Shown piece after piece: positions 1 through 9,294 of a stretch of 64,000 nucleotides of DNA. The DNA comes from Lacinutrix jangbogonensis (GTDB lineage Bacteria; Bacteroidota; Bacteroidia; Flavobacteriales; Flavobacteriaceae). The position numbers were made by a program, and so were the translations under genes. Where the stretch lies: the NCBI RefSeq assembly GCF_000797445.1, contig NZ_JSWF01000033.1:107183-171182 (forward strand), given 5' to 3'. Position 1 is the stretch's first letter, and each line of letters starts with the position of its first letter. The notes beneath the pieces are model-generated. The model had not been told where the DNA came from and made no database searches. It saw only the letters and a program-made list of their open reading frames with translations.

Positions 1-1314
1 GCTATCAAGACTTACACTTGGTACATCTGTGCCGCCATTGTCATAAGGTCTTCTGGTGTTTTCGCTATAAAGCGTTAAAGCCCAAAATTGCAGCACAGGA
101 ATCTCCTTAGGCACCGTTAATTTATAGGTTTTGTCAGCTCTGAATAAGTTACCTTCCTTATCTCTTTTAGCAGTCATATATACTTGTCCTTCACCTATTT
201 TAGGGTTTACCATACCTTCAGTACTTGTTACGGCTTCATAAAACCAAATAGCTCTTTCATCTAGTTCAACTTTGTAATCGGTGCTTTGAGCAACGGTAAA
301 GTCAAAACTTTTATACCAACTTGTTCCTGGCCAATAAGGGGTTGCAAAACGCGGGTTTGTTTGCATATTTCGAAGCATCAATTCTCCCATTTTCAAGCCT
401 TTCAATAAAATTTTAGTTTTACGCTCATCAGGATTAAACGCTTTTCCTTTTTCTATTCCAAGAGGTTCAAGCATAGCCATCCATACTTTGTCTTGTTCTC
501 TTACAGGTTCTTGATTTATAATGCTGTGCAAGGTTTTCCAGTATTCCATATCACGAGGTGCTGTGGCACTCCATTCAACGTCCATATTTTCAATAAATAC
601 AGTGGGCATTTTATCTTCTCCAACCTTACCCGTTTTTAATTCTGACTTAAATTCCGCAACAACTTCAGGCCTTGAGTCAAAAAGGCGCATGCCAATAAAG
701 ATAGTATTTGTTTCCGATTGATACACATAATCTCCTTTTCCTTTATACTTGCTTAAATCATCTTCAGGACCAACTAAAATATAAGTCCCACCTGTTCCTT
801 TATCAGGTCCGGTAAGGCCCATATTTGCAATAGGTCTTTGCCATAAATCTAAAAAGGCACTCGCTGTTTTTCCTGCTGGATATTCTACTTCTAAAGGACC
901 ATTAGATAGATTGTAAAACTGTATAATATAAGGTGTTGTTAAATTCCCGGTTACAATACCTCTCTTTTCTTTTAAGGATTTGAATACAGCAAATTCTCCT
1001 AGCTGTCCCGTCTTGTAATTCTTATTCTGCTCTTTCATCCAAGTATAAAAACTGACCACGGGTGTCGACCATATATACGCTTGAGAGGCACGTTGGAAAT
1101 CCAAGGCATCAAAGAGTTTTTCTGAACTTTCGTCAGTCACAAAATTATTCTGCAATTCTAAATCGCCATAAAATGAATTGATGGTTTCATCACCAATCAA
1201 TGTTGCTTCTTCGAGCGATACTCTTTTTGAGCTGCTATCGTTAGTCGTCCTTACATTGTTACAGCTAGTGAGTACCACGACTCCCAAAACGAAACTAAAA
1301 ATGATTTTTTTCAT
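1..1314 (-). CDS. DUF1254/DUF1214 lipoprotein, C-terminus cut by window edge
   Basis: The reverse strand is open for 438 codons from an ATG at 1314 to the window edge, so the gene is partial at its C-terminus. The N-terminus MKKIIFSFVLGVVVLTSC is a lipoprotein signal with the lipid-accepting Cys at residue 18. The middle and end resemble the DUF1254 and DUF1214 modules seen in the next gene: a stretch about substrate-free beta structure, then PTYWPGTSWYK-like and YKLTVPKEIPVLQFWALTLY-like segments typical of DUF1214. The family is common in bacteria that handle aromatic or phosphorus compounds but its reaction is unknown. It probably sits at the outer membrane. Family call is from motif resemblance to the neighbour; function is not inferred. 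Confidence 0.8.
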   Translation of the reverse strand, partial: MKKIIFSFVLGVVVLTSCNNVRTTNDSSSKRVSLEEATLIGDETINSFYGDLELQNNFVTDESSEKLFDALDFQRASQAYIWSTPVVSFYTWMKEQNKNYKTGQLGEFAVFKSLKEKRGIVTGNLTTPYIIQFYNLSNGPLEVEYPAGKTASAFLDLWQRPIANMGLTGPDKGTGGTYILVGPEDDLSKYKGKGDYVYQSETNTIFIGMRLFDSRPEVVAEFKSELKTGKVGEDKMPTVFIENMDVEWSATAPRDMEYWKTLHSIINQEPVREQDKVWMAMLEPLGIEKGKAFNPDERKTKILLKGLKMGELMLRNMQTNPRFATPYWPGTSWYKSFDFTVAQSTDYKVELDERAIWFYEAVTSTEGMVNPKIGEGQVYMTAKRDKEGNLFRADKTYKLTVPKEIPVLQFWALTLYSENTRRPYDNGGTDVPSVSLDS

Positions 1315-1448
1315 GTTTTTATTAATTTTTATGAGTGCTTAATAACAGCAGGTAGTGTGTAAATATAGTTTTCTATTATCAAAAAATATCAAATAGATTA
1401 AAGAAAAGCAACGGTTTGATAGCCTTATGATATTGGATTTCAAAACGT

Positions 1449-2546
1449 TTACTTTTTTGTAGATACTTTTTTAATAGCTGGAAATTTTATGTTATTGGCC
1501 GGCTCATAGATTCTAAAAAGACCGTAAAAATTAACTCCGTTAGTGGGTATTGCATTTTCACCTAAGCCTTCATTATTAATACGTATCGTATAGGTTCCAT
1601 CAGGATTTGGCTTCGCATCGTAGGATGAGACATAATATATATTCTTTTTATTCGGGATAAGATATCGGTCTGTAGAAGAATATATTGTTACGGTCCAGTA
1701 TCCTTTATCATTTTTCATGAGCCCCTCTTTAGGAACGGTTATTTCATAGGACGCTTTACCGCTTAAATGTTCTTTATTTTGATCAAAGACGATCGAACCA
1801 TACTGAGCATATCGAGCTTGAGTTCCTAGCTGTCCTGCAAGTGCACCAGCGGCTCTATCCAAATCACCTCCACCCTCATAAGGTGAGACGAAAAATTTAG
1901 AGGAATCATGTCCTTGTTTTACATAGGTATCTATTTTCTTAAATCCAGCCTCTTTTACAGCATCCGAGAAACTTGGAAGAACAAATGGAAAATTGCCACC
2001 TCCGCCGCTCAGTTTTATGTTTTTTGCAAGCCTCATTACCTCTTGTTCATTATTGACAATGACCTGGCGTGTAAAGGCAAGTCCCTGATAGGTTTGTAAT
2101 ACAATTTCATAGGCGTCTTTAATAGGACTTTTCTGATGCGGTAAACGTACAACTACTGGTTTATTAGGCATCACAGATACTTCCATAAAGTGATTCATAT
2201 CAAATATTGATACTGAATAGTATCTGTCATAGGTAGGCATGGTAATGACCAAAGGTTCGTTTGATATATTGAACCAGGAATAACCGTAGTTTGCACCTGC
2301 TTGAGGACTTACCACTGTTTTATCCTTTGCAGTAATGGAACCTGAAAACTGCCACTCACCCATTTTGTGCTCTTTGAGCCAGGCATCTCTCATCTCGACC
2401 TGTTTTGTTGCAGGGAACCATTTAATGTATTCTGCAAGATCTGAACTGTTAACAGATTTGTTAGACATTTCTTGGGCACCAACGTAACTACTCAAAAACA
2501 TAAGCGTTACAAAGGCTGCTCCTAATAATAAATTATATTTCTTCAT
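1449..2546 (-). CDS. secreted DUF1254/DUF1214 domain protein
   Basis: A 365-residue protein with a cleavable signal peptide (about residues 1-24, ending in VGAQ). Residues about 100-135 hold PTYDRYYSVSIFDM, a DUF1254 signature, and residues about 280-300 hold YWTVTIYSSTDRYLIPN, a DUF1214 signature near the C-terminus. Proteins of this family are periplasmic or surface exposed and have no established activity. It lies 135 bases behind the truncated paralogue at 1-1314 in the same direction, so the pair is probably a duplication; the upstream barrel gene at 2919-3821 may be functionally linked. A promoter-like element lies at 2594-2620. Confidence 0.8.
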   Translation of the reverse strand: MKKYNLLLGAAFVTLMFLSSYVGAQEMSNKSVNSSDLAEYIKWFPATKQVEMRDAWLKEHKMGEWQFSGSITAKDKTVVSPQAGANYGYSWFNISNEPLVITMPTYDRYYSVSIFDMNHFMEVSVMPNKPVVVRLPHQKSPIKDAYEIVLQTYQGLAFTRQVIVNNEQEVMRLAKNIKLSGGGGNFPFVLPSFSDAVKEAGFKKIDTYVKQGHDSSKFFVSPYEGGGDLDRAAGALAGQLGTQARYAQYGSIVFDQNKEHLSGKASYEITVPKEGLMKNDKGYWTVTIYSSTDRYLIPNKKNIYYVSSYDAKPNPDGTYTIRINNEGLGENAIPTNGVNFYGLFRIYEPANNIKFPAIKKVSTKK

Positions 2547-2918
2547 TTTCTATAGTATTTAGTGGTTTTTTTTATTCAAATGCTGCTAGGCAACTCATTT
2601 AGTAAACAAATCACAGATAGGGAGTTCTAGAGCGATTTTCATAAGTAGGCAAGAACTAGTAATTAATTAAATATTGTATCGTGCTTTCGTTATTTTCTCT
2701 CCGAGTTTAGTTGTAGTGTTGATTTTTAGTTGCTCAGTGCCAATTTAATATTTTCATGGAAATTTTCTAAGGTTTTTTAAAACCGTAAATGTTTTTAGTT
2801 TTGATCTGATACTGTTTTTGGATAATCGATACTCAATTTGAATGCATTCGATAATCCCTAAATTGATTATTACTATTTAATTTAAGTTTGGTGAAATGTT
2901 TGCTTTTAGATTATGAGA
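2547..2918. other. 372-base intergenic region
   Basis: No convincing ORF. It contains the shared element at 2592-2620 and an imperfect hairpin at about 2819-2857 (GGATAATCGA against TCGATAATCC, one mismatch) that lacks a T-run on either strand and so is a weak terminator candidate for the barrel gene that ends at 2919. Confidence 0.5.
2592..2620 (-). promoter_or_regulatory. shared upstream element with -7-like box, copy 1
   Basis: On the reverse strand this reads CTATCTGTGATTTG followed by TTTACTAAATGAG. The TAAATGAG part (2594-2601) resembles the flavobacterial -7 box TAnnTTTG. It matches the copy at 6123-6151 at 25 of 29 positions and more weakly the one at 7468. It lies 46 bases upstream of the DUF1254 start at 2546. 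Confidence 0.45.
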
Positions 2919-3821
2919 TTACCAATTATAACTAAATGAAAGCTTTAAAAAGTCACCATCTAATCCATTAGTGTTTTGCGCTACGATACCACCATAAGTA
3001 ACATAGGTGGCAATTTTCGGGTTGATATCAAACCCAACAGTGCCCCCAATTTGCAAAGCGTTAATAAGGTCGTTATTATTAACCCCTCCTAATGAAGTCC
3101 TACCTCCATTACGATATAAATAATCAAAAGATCCCCAAATTAGTTTCGAAAACTTTCTTGTAACATGGCCTTCTAAATTAAATAAAGCAGTTTGCTCTAA
3201 GGATGCGTTCGTTCCTGAAATATCAGTATTATCTGTAAATAAAGAAAGAGTAGGTACAAGCTCTATACTAATAACTTTATTCGTTCCCCAATTAAAGAAT
3301 TTCATCATTGGAAAACCGAGTTTAAACTCCCATCTATTTGTGCCAATATTGAGAATTCTGTCTGCATCATAACTTCCTGTAGGAGCTCTAAACGCAACAA
3401 TAACATCAGCAGCAAAGTTATATTTGGTTTGCATGTACGTTTCTAAATCAACACTAGGTGCGCCATAGAGATTAACAAGGCCAATAACGTAAGTGTCTGC
3501 CATACCAGATGTTTCTCCTTCTATTAAACCACTAATTTCACCATTCAGCGTTCCGCCAGAAACCATAGCAATCACAGCAGCACTGCGCCCTGCTAAATTA
3601 AATACTCTCGTGTACATGGCGCCGTAAAGATTGGTTTCAAACTCTGCTTCTGCAACAACCAATGGGTTATTAAACGCCGCATTTGAATTAATATGAAAAT
3701 ATAACGGTGTTACCATGTTAGTTCCAGCTGGCACTGGCCAATAGGCTCTCGTGCCATCCCCTTGAGCTAAACTAGTATGTATTACAAAACAAGTGATGAC
3801 TATGCTGATAAAATATTTCAT
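2919..3821 (-). CDS. outer-membrane barrel, phenol MetA-pathway transporter family
   Basis: A 300-residue protein with a signal peptide (residues 1-19, ending SLAQ). The mature start GDGTRAYWPVPAGTNMVTP is typical of the putative MetA-pathway-of-phenol-degradation family (PF13557), predicted beta-barrels that may move hydrophobic or aromatic compounds. Alternating beta-strand patterns run to the end, and the last residues KLSFSYNW end in an aromatic as in outer-membrane proteins. It lies upstream of two DUF1254 genes in the same direction; a joint role in handling an organic substrate is possible but unproven. Not linked by distance to the paa cluster 30 kb away. Confidence 0.75.
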   Translation of the reverse strand: MKYFISIVITCFVIHTSLAQGDGTRAYWPVPAGTNMVTPLYFHINSNAAFNNPLVVAEAEFETNLYGAMYTRVFNLAGRSAAVIAMVSGGTLNGEISGLIEGETSGMADTYVIGLVNLYGAPSVDLETYMQTKYNFAADVIVAFRAPTGSYDADRILNIGTNRWEFKLGFPMMKFFNWGTNKVISIELVPTLSLFTDNTDISGTNASLEQTALFNLEGHVTRKFSKLIWGSFDYLYRNGGRTSLGGVNNNDLINALQIGGTVGFDINPKIATYVTYGGIVAQNTNGLDGDFLKLSFSYNW

Positions 3822-4036
3822 TGGTAAGTTTTTTATAAATTTAATATTAATTAAAATTCTATTATTAATAATAGTTCAAATATATCAATTTTTAATGATT
3901 TTATTGCAACTAGATGTTATAATCAAAGTTAGATCTAAATAAGGAAGCAATTGGTTTTTAATTTTTATTAAAACTAATCTTTGAGTCGGCGTTAATGACC
4001 TATTTTTAAGACTCCTCAAAATTTTATTTGCTAGAT

Positions 4037-4966
4037 TCAAGTAATAAACGCAACTTCTGTGTTAAACAAAAGTTTTTCCATTACTTCTAATGGTGTATCA
4101 AATTTATGCCTTTTTCTTGGTCTATCATTTAATTTTCTTTTAATCCTTTTAATCCTTTTAATTTCTTGGTCAGGTATGTTTGAGAAGTCCGTTTTCTTTG
4201 GGAAATATTGCCTTATTAAACCATTTAGATTTTCATTAGCACCTCGTTCCCAAGGTGAATATGGATTTGCAAAATAAAAATCAACGTGTCATCCTTCCGA
4301 TACTTTTTTGTGTTCTGTAAATTCCTTTCCATTATCTGCCGTTATTGTATTGACATAGGGAATCCACTCCTCAAGCATTTCATTTATAGCAACTCTTACT
4401 TCAGTTGCTTCACGTGTTTTTGTTTTCTTCATCTTAAGCATTCCAGAAGCTCTGTCATTTAATGTGACGATTGCACCTTTGTGATCTTTGCCCACTATTG
4501 TGTCTGCTTCTAAGTCGCCAAAGCGTGATTTTCCATCAACAATAGATGGACGTTTATCAATACTCACGCGATCAGGTATTTGCCCACGTCCCGTATTGAT
4601 TGCTCCTCGCTTTTTATACCTACGTCCTTTTCGGCGTAGATGTTGGTATAAAGTACCGTTATTGTTTTTATCTTTCCATATGTGAAGGTAGATAATTTCT
4701 TTACTCACACAGTCTATATCATTCTTTTTACAGTGACCCACAACCTGTTCAGGGCTATAATCCTCACTGATGAGGAACTTAATAGTGTTAACCATATTGA
4801 TAGTGAGACGGATTTTCTTAGGTTTCTTTTGGTGACGTTCCTTGCTCTTTTTCTCTGCAAGGTTTGGTCTGTAATTACCGTTACGCTCATCTGAATTACG
4901 ATTGAGTTCTTCTCTGCTTATACTAGATTTATGTAAACCAAGATTATTAGCTATGTAATTTTGTGT
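4037..4966 (-). pseudogene. IS30-family transposase remnant, 5' truncated, in-frame stop
   Basis: The reverse strand encodes an IS30-type transposase: HTH part ANNLGLHKSSISRE, then SRFGDLEADTIVGKDHKGA with the first catalytic Asp, TITADNGKEFTEH with the second, and after an in-frame TGA (4289-4291) the same frame goes on as HVDFYFANPYSPWERGANEN with the third acidic residue, to a TGA at 4037-4039. So all DDE residues are encoded but a stop lies between the second and third. About 25 N-terminal residues before the HTH are missing and replaced by CPBP-protease sequence near 4962. There is also a doubled Glu codon in SREELNRNS. No terminal inverted repeats were found. It is a dead fragment. Confidence 0.85.
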
Positions 4967-5357
4967 ATTCAAATAGTAGTCCACGCCAATAAAATTCTTC
5001 AATCCATGGATTAATTAGCGTCAATACAATCCAAGGTAACCAAATGTACCAATTACCTAATGTTTGGTAATGCATTAAAAATAGCGGTAGTGGCAGGATA
5101 CCAATACATAAAGCTAGACTATTCTAGCCGAAAGCGCTTTTTTATTTTTGCAACCATTTTTTTCTCGTTTGCTTTTCAGTATACCTAAAAGTGAAGAATA
5201 GAAAAAGACACCATTGCATGAGGATTATGGGAATAAAGGCCCATTCTCCTAAACTGTTTTTAAATAGAAAAGCAATTCCGAAGCTCTTGGCTATAATTAA
5301 AAATGGTGATGCAAGAACACTATTTTTTTTGTTAATTTCATTCAGAATTGACTGTTG
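4960..5357 (-). pseudogene. decayed CPBP intramembrane metalloprotease
   Basis: Reading the reverse strand from 5357 gives NKKNSVLASPFLIIAKSFGI, two hydrophobic segments, WLQK, a TAA stop (5142-5144), six codons, a TAG stop (5124-5126) and then, in the same frame, LPLPLFLMHY and LINPWIEEFYWRGLL. The EExxxR motif (EEFYWR) is the metal-binding signature of CPBP (CAAX-like) proteases. The frame runs into the IS30 remnant at about 4960, so the C-terminal half with the His motifs is lost. No start codon is apparent because a TAA (5358-5360) lies just upstream. Two stops plus truncation make this a clear pseudogene. The rest of 5358-5503 holds nothing recognisable. Confidence 0.75.
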
Positions 5358-5503
5358 TTAAAAGGTTGACTAAAGTTTGAAGATAAGTCTAGTTGCCGTT
5401 TTTATTTGCTTTTTTATACAATGAAATATGTGCAGCCTTTCAAAGAAATTTACAGCTCCATGTCTATTATAATTTCGTTTTTATAAGATTCAATTTGTTT
5501 GAG

Positions 5504-6043
5504 TTATTGAAACAAAACGTATCTAGGAGGCACCAGTCCGTTTAGTCTTATGTAAACAAGCATTTGCCCTCTATGGTGCGTTATATGGTCGGCAAGTAAT
5601 AAGAAAATTTGTCGCTTTGTTCTATTCAATCCGAAATAGTCTAATTCGTCATCAAATTTAGTTGTGTCAAATTGTTTAATTAATTTTATGGCTTCATCAA
5701 ATGTGTTATCTATGGTTGCAATCATCTTTTCTTTAGATTTATTAGCAACTTTAAATAGTGTGTCAGTTTTCCATTCCCTAGATTCTCGACCACCTAATAA
5801 GGACTGGCTATGCCAATCTATCGCATATCCTATGTGCATTAAATTTTCGGCAAAGGTCAATGATTCTGGTGACGCTCTAAAGTTATATTTGCTCTCTGGC
5901 ATTGTTTCTGCGACCAGAATTAAATATTTACGGGAATTTTGCAATCGCTCTAAATAGTCCTTGATAAAGCTGTCCTGTTGAGCAAACAGAGGTGCGACCG
6001 AACTAAATAGTATAATGGTTGTTAGAATAAGGATCTGTTTCAT
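5504..6043 (-). CDS. secreted DinB-family protein
   Basis: A 179-residue protein with a signal peptide (about residues 1-21, ending PLFAQ). The mature part is a DinB-type four-helix bundle: HIGYAIDWH in the second helix and ADHITHHRGQM in the third supply the histidines that usually bind a divalent metal. DinB-like proteins include metal-dependent thiol transferases, but this one is exported, so the substrate is unknown. Flanked upstream by a 245-base gap with a promoter-like element (6125-6151) and a small hairpin (6157-6174). Probably monocistronic. Confidence 0.8.
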   Translation of the reverse strand: MKQILILTTIILFSSVAPLFAQQDSFIKDYLERLQNSRKYLILVAETMPESKYNFRASPESLTFAENLMHIGYAIDWHSQSLLGGRESREWKTDTLFKVANKSKEKMIATIDNTFDEAIKLIKQFDTTKFDDELDYFGLNRTKRQIFLLLADHITHHRGQMLVYIRLNGLVPPRYVLFQ

Positions 6044-6122
6044 AGTTTTTAAATTTCGATTTTTCCTTTATAGTGGGTACCTCATTAAATAGCAAGATGC
6101 TTGAATAATTTTAGTGGTTCGA

Positions 6123-6151
6123 AACTAAATTAGTACATAAATCACAGATAG
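6123..6151 (-). promoter_or_regulatory. shared upstream element with -7-like box, copy 2
   Basis: Second copy of the element seen at 2592-2620, 25 of 29 bases identical, including CACAGATAG on the plus strand. The reverse-strand box TAATTTAG is at 6125-6132, about 80 bases upstream of the DinB-like start. Next to it, TTTCGC-AAGTGA-GCGAAA (6157-6174) forms a short hairpin. Confidence 0.45.
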
Positions 6152-6288
6152 AAAACTTTCGCAAGTGAGCGAAAATCTGCACTTAGTTTTCTGCGTTTTA
6201 GGTTCTTCTTTTAATAAAAACACTAAAGTTAAAACATGGAAATTAGATACAAATTCTATTTCTCTGGTTGATTTAAAAAAAGGTAAAA

Positions 6289-7419
6289 TTATTTCTTAGT
6301 GTTCCAATGCGTAGCTTCCAATATTTTATGAAAGATTTCAGTGTTTTCATAAACACCAGAAAATGCTTCAGATCCCGGGCCATAAGCAAAAACAGGTATT
6401 AATGTCGCCGAATGCCCATTGGTAGAAAATGTCCCAGTAATTTCATTATAATCATTGTAGGATTTGCCATCTTCTGTTTCCTTTTTCGTAGACGCTAATG
6501 TAAATCCTCCAGTTTCATGGTCTGCAGTTACTATTACCAATGTGTTACCATCTTTCTCTGCAAAATCTAGAGCTTTTCCTACAGCATCATCAAAATCAAT
6601 AAGTTCAGAGATAAGATAATCAGCATCATTAGCATGACCTCCCCAATCTATTTGTGAACCTTCTACCATCACGAAAAAATTAGAATTGTCCGCATCCTTA
6701 TTAAGAAACTGTATACCTAATTCTGTTGCTTGAGGTAAAAAATCACCACGCCCTTTAGCGACAGGTTCTAGATGGTTTTCTGCTAATAGATAAGCCATTT
6801 TTTGATGCTGTTTAATGCCTGAAAATTTACCCAGGGCGGTTGTATCTATTCCAAACCCTTTCACTTTCAATGCCTCTAATAAGTTTTTTTCATCTTTTCT
6901 TTTATTAAAAAATTTGATGCCACCACCAGCAAAAAAATCAATATCAGAATCAACCATATCTGCTGCAATGTCCTCATAGAGTCCTCTGTTTATAGCATGC
7001 GCATAGAAAGCTGCTGGCGTAGCATGTTGTATGGATGACGTAGAAATTACTCCTGTTTTAATATGTTGTAGTGATACAATTTCTACTAAAGTTTTAACTT
7101 TAGTAGAATCATCGGCAACACCAACAGCTCCATTATAGGTTTTTACTCCAGAAGCAAAAGCCGTTGCACCTGCGGCAGAATCAGTAATATCTTCTCTTGA
7201 TGAAGATGTGCTAATAAGTCCTATGTGCTTAAAACGCGCATAATTTGGACGCGTTTTCTTAAAATAAAATGCTGATGATATTTGTGATAAACCTGTGCCA
7301 TCTCCAATTAAAAGAATAACATTTTTAGCTTTTGGAGGTACTTCCTCTTTAGCTATTTGTGATTTACAAGAAAACAATGTTACGAATAATACTAGATAAA
7401 TTATGTTTTTGTATGTCAT
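6289..7419 (-). CDS. alkaline phosphatase, lipoprotein
   Basis: A 376-residue member of the PhoA-type alkaline phosphatase family. The signal ends in LFSCKSQ, with Cys at about residue 18 as a lipidation site, so it is probably anchored in the outer membrane. Motifs: VILLIGDGTGLSQ with the first metal Asp, TDSAAGATAFASG with the nucleophilic Ser, and VTADHETGGF with Asp-His metal ligands; a further His is in NGHSATLIPV. It would release phosphate from phosphomonoesters outside the cytoplasm. It is shorter than E. coli PhoA (471) but normal for Bacteroidetes forms. A promoter-like box is at 7470-7477. Which phosphate regulator acts on it is not visible. Confidence 0.9.
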   Translation of the reverse strand: MTYKNIIYLVLFVTLFSCKSQIAKEEVPPKAKNVILLIGDGTGLSQISSAFYFKKTRPNYARFKHIGLISTSSSREDITDSAAGATAFASGVKTYNGAVGVADDSTKVKTLVEIVSLQHIKTGVISTSSIQHATPAAFYAHAINRGLYEDIAADMVDSDIDFFAGGGIKFFNKRKDEKNLLEALKVKGFGIDTTALGKFSGIKQHQKMAYLLAENHLEPVAKGRGDFLPQATELGIQFLNKDADNSNFFVMVEGSQIDWGGHANDADYLISELIDFDDAVGKALDFAEKDGNTLVIVTADHETGGFTLASTKKETEDGKSYNDYNEITGTFSTNGHSATLIPVFAYGPGSEAFSGVYENTEIFHKILEATHWNTKK

Positions 7420-7467
7420 GAGCTTGTATTTAATTTATTGCAAATGTTTATGGTTTTGTTGCATGAC

Positions 7468-7494
7468 AACTAATATAGTAAATAAACCTAAGCC
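7468..7494 (-). promoter_or_regulatory. shared upstream element, diverged copy 3
   Basis: The plus-strand sequence AACTAATATAGTAAATAAAC matches the first 20 bases of copy 2 at 16 positions. The reverse-strand box TATATTAG (7470-7477) lies about 50 bases upstream of the phosphatase start and fits a -7-like role. The CACAGATAG tail of copies 1 and 2 is absent here. Confidence 0.4.
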
Positions 7495-7547
7495 TATTCA
7501 TTGTTAAGCACCAAGTGTTTTTCGAAAGGAAAATTAGGTGCAATTAA

Positions 7548-8180
7548 TTACACCTCTTTTAAGTTCGATTTTCTCTGCCTTTCTCTGTATAATCCAATTA
7601 TTAGTCCAATAAATCCAATTAAAAAGCATGATATAAGCCAAAATATAATATCGTATTTTTTAACCAAAAATCTATAGGTAAATGTGAAAAGAAATAAAGC
7701 TAATCCGATGATTTGCCAAAAATAATCTTTTTCTAACCTAACTTTTTTGTCAATAGTCGGAACGAGATTAAAGAGCATTTTTAATTCATTCCATTCCCAA
7801 ACAATTAGTAATAAATTTGCCAATAACATAAGTCCAGTTATTATTGGTGTATTAGCAAAATAATAGGACAAAGTTATTACGAAGATATTTAGAATAATAG
7901 GTAGATTAATTATTGCTCCAAGTTTAGAATACCGTTGAGTCATTAATAAGAAACCAGCTATTAACTGACCTATTCCAATGAATTTCCAATATAATCCAGA
8001 TTGGTACATCGTTTCAAAAAAATGAAACGCACTATTTGTAGGATTTAATGCACCGCTTTCAGATGTGAAACGATTCCCTTTTATTTTTATAAGACTAGCA
8101 AAAACAAATGCTCCACCAATTAAGTATCGCGTATAAATAATAAAAATTTGAGGCACTATTTTTTCTTTAATTCTATCCAT
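7548..8180 (-). CDS. DoxX-like integral membrane protein
   Basis: A 210-residue protein with about six hydrophobic segments. The pattern YTRYLIGGAFVFASLIKIKG in the first segment, then WKFIGIGQLIAGFLL and LPIILNIFVITLSYY resembles DoxX/DoxX-like membrane proteins, which sit in the inner membrane and are linked loosely to respiratory or redox functions. No catalytic motif is visible and the substrate is unknown. It stands alone between the phosphatase and a lipoprotein gene, all on the reverse strand with gaps over 100 bases, so each is probably transcribed separately. Confidence 0.65.
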   Translation of the reverse strand: MDRIKEKIVPQIFIIYTRYLIGGAFVFASLIKIKGNRFTSESGALNPTNSAFHFFETMYQSGLYWKFIGIGQLIAGFLLMTQRYSKLGAIINLPIILNIFVITLSYYFANTPIITGLMLLANLLLIVWEWNELKMLFNLVPTIDKKVRLEKDYFWQIIGLALFLFTFTYRFLVKKYDIIFWLISCFLIGFIGLIIGLYRERQRKSNLKEV

Positions 8181-8376
8181 AAGTATGTAGGTGTTTAGTT
8201 TTAAAAACAGAATTATAGATGTAATATAATCCTATTTTACATAGACGAATAGCATGGACGTTTGTTACTCAGAATTAATTAGAACGTTTGGATATAAACA
8301 ATGGTCTCTATCCATTATTATAAAAATAAGATTGTAGCTTTTTTAGTTTCAAGAACGATCTATTTGCTGTATTTTT

Positions 8377-9180
8377 TTAATTTTTGTTCAAATTAATTAT
8401 GCTTTCAGTTTTAATTTTTGAAAGTTCTTTTAGTTTATTAGCTTCGTAAAGTGAAGGTAAGTCTTTTAAAGGAGTGCCAACTTCAGCTTTATAGTTTATA
8501 TAATCTTGAAATGTAATACCATCAATAACTCTAGTGTTATAAGCGCTTCTAAAGCGCACACCACCTTTGTTTACTTTGTAACTGTAAGCTAGATAATCAA
8601 TCTTTTTTGTATCTTTATTTATCCAATAATAGAATTCATCGTCAAAATCTTCTCCTCCACCATCTTTATTAAAAGTAACTTCAATAACACTGTAAGAAAT
8701 GTTTTTAATAGTAGTGTTTTCTATAAATTTAGAATTAACAGCTTTGTCATTTAATTTATGAGGCAAGGTTGCAAAATAAATCACAGAATTTACTGCACCC
8801 GTTCCATTTGCAATGTCTTTTTCTGAAAGGTCAATTGCTTTCCCATTAATTGTTCTTGAGAATTCATTATTTAATAGTGCGTCTTCAATTATTGACGCTC
8901 CTTTTTTTGAAATCTTTTTGTATTGATAATCACTTAAATTATTTTTAAAATGATAGGTGTTTCCTCTAAAGACCAATGAATAATGAGCAGAGTTGTATAA
9001 ATTACCGCCATGAGCAGCAAATGTTTCATTCAATAGTTCTTCAGATTTTGTTAATTTAATGTTGTCTGATGGAATAATAATTTCATTTGAAGAAACAGTA
9101 TCATTATTTTTTTCTTTATTATTACAAGAAAGAAGTAGGAGCACACAAAATACGATTGAAAGAGTTTTTAATAAGGACAT
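8377..9180 (-). CDS. DUF6503-like lipoprotein
   Basis: A 267-residue lipoprotein: signal to LLLLSCNN with the lipidated Cys at about residue 19. The segment NETFAAHGGNLYNSAHYSLVF resembles the flavobacterial DUF6503 family, in which a fairly conserved H-G pair follows a helix and the rest is beta-rich, somewhat like LolA-type lipid-binding folds. That fold link is inference. A polar low-complexity linker precedes it. No catalytic residues can be pointed to. It is probably in the periplasm or on the outer membrane inner face. Confidence 0.6.
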   Translation of the reverse strand: MSLLKTLSIVFCVLLLLSCNNKEKNNDTVSSNEIIIPSDNIKLTKSEELLNETFAAHGGNLYNSAHYSLVFRGNTYHFKNNLSDYQYKKISKKGASIIEDALLNNEFSRTINGKAIDLSEKDIANGTGAVNSVIYFATLPHKLNDKAVNSKFIENTTIKNISYSVIEVTFNKDGGGEDFDDEFYYWINKDTKKIDYLAYSYKVNKGGVRFRSAYNTRVIDGITFQDYINYKAEVGTPLKDLPSLYEANKLKELSKIKTESIINLNKN

Positions 9181-9294
9181 TCTTGTTTATTGGTTTTAAA
9201 TGATAACTTCTCGATTTGTCGAATGTAATTCAAAAAGCTTTCAACTAATGAATACAATTCAAATTAAAGAGAATCTATAATTTATAATGGTGAT

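Noticed and set aside
4059..4277. Plus-strand ORF of 72 codons over the IS30 remnant
   Set aside because: It is the complement of the transposase C-terminus; the reverse frame codes the WERGANEN motif.
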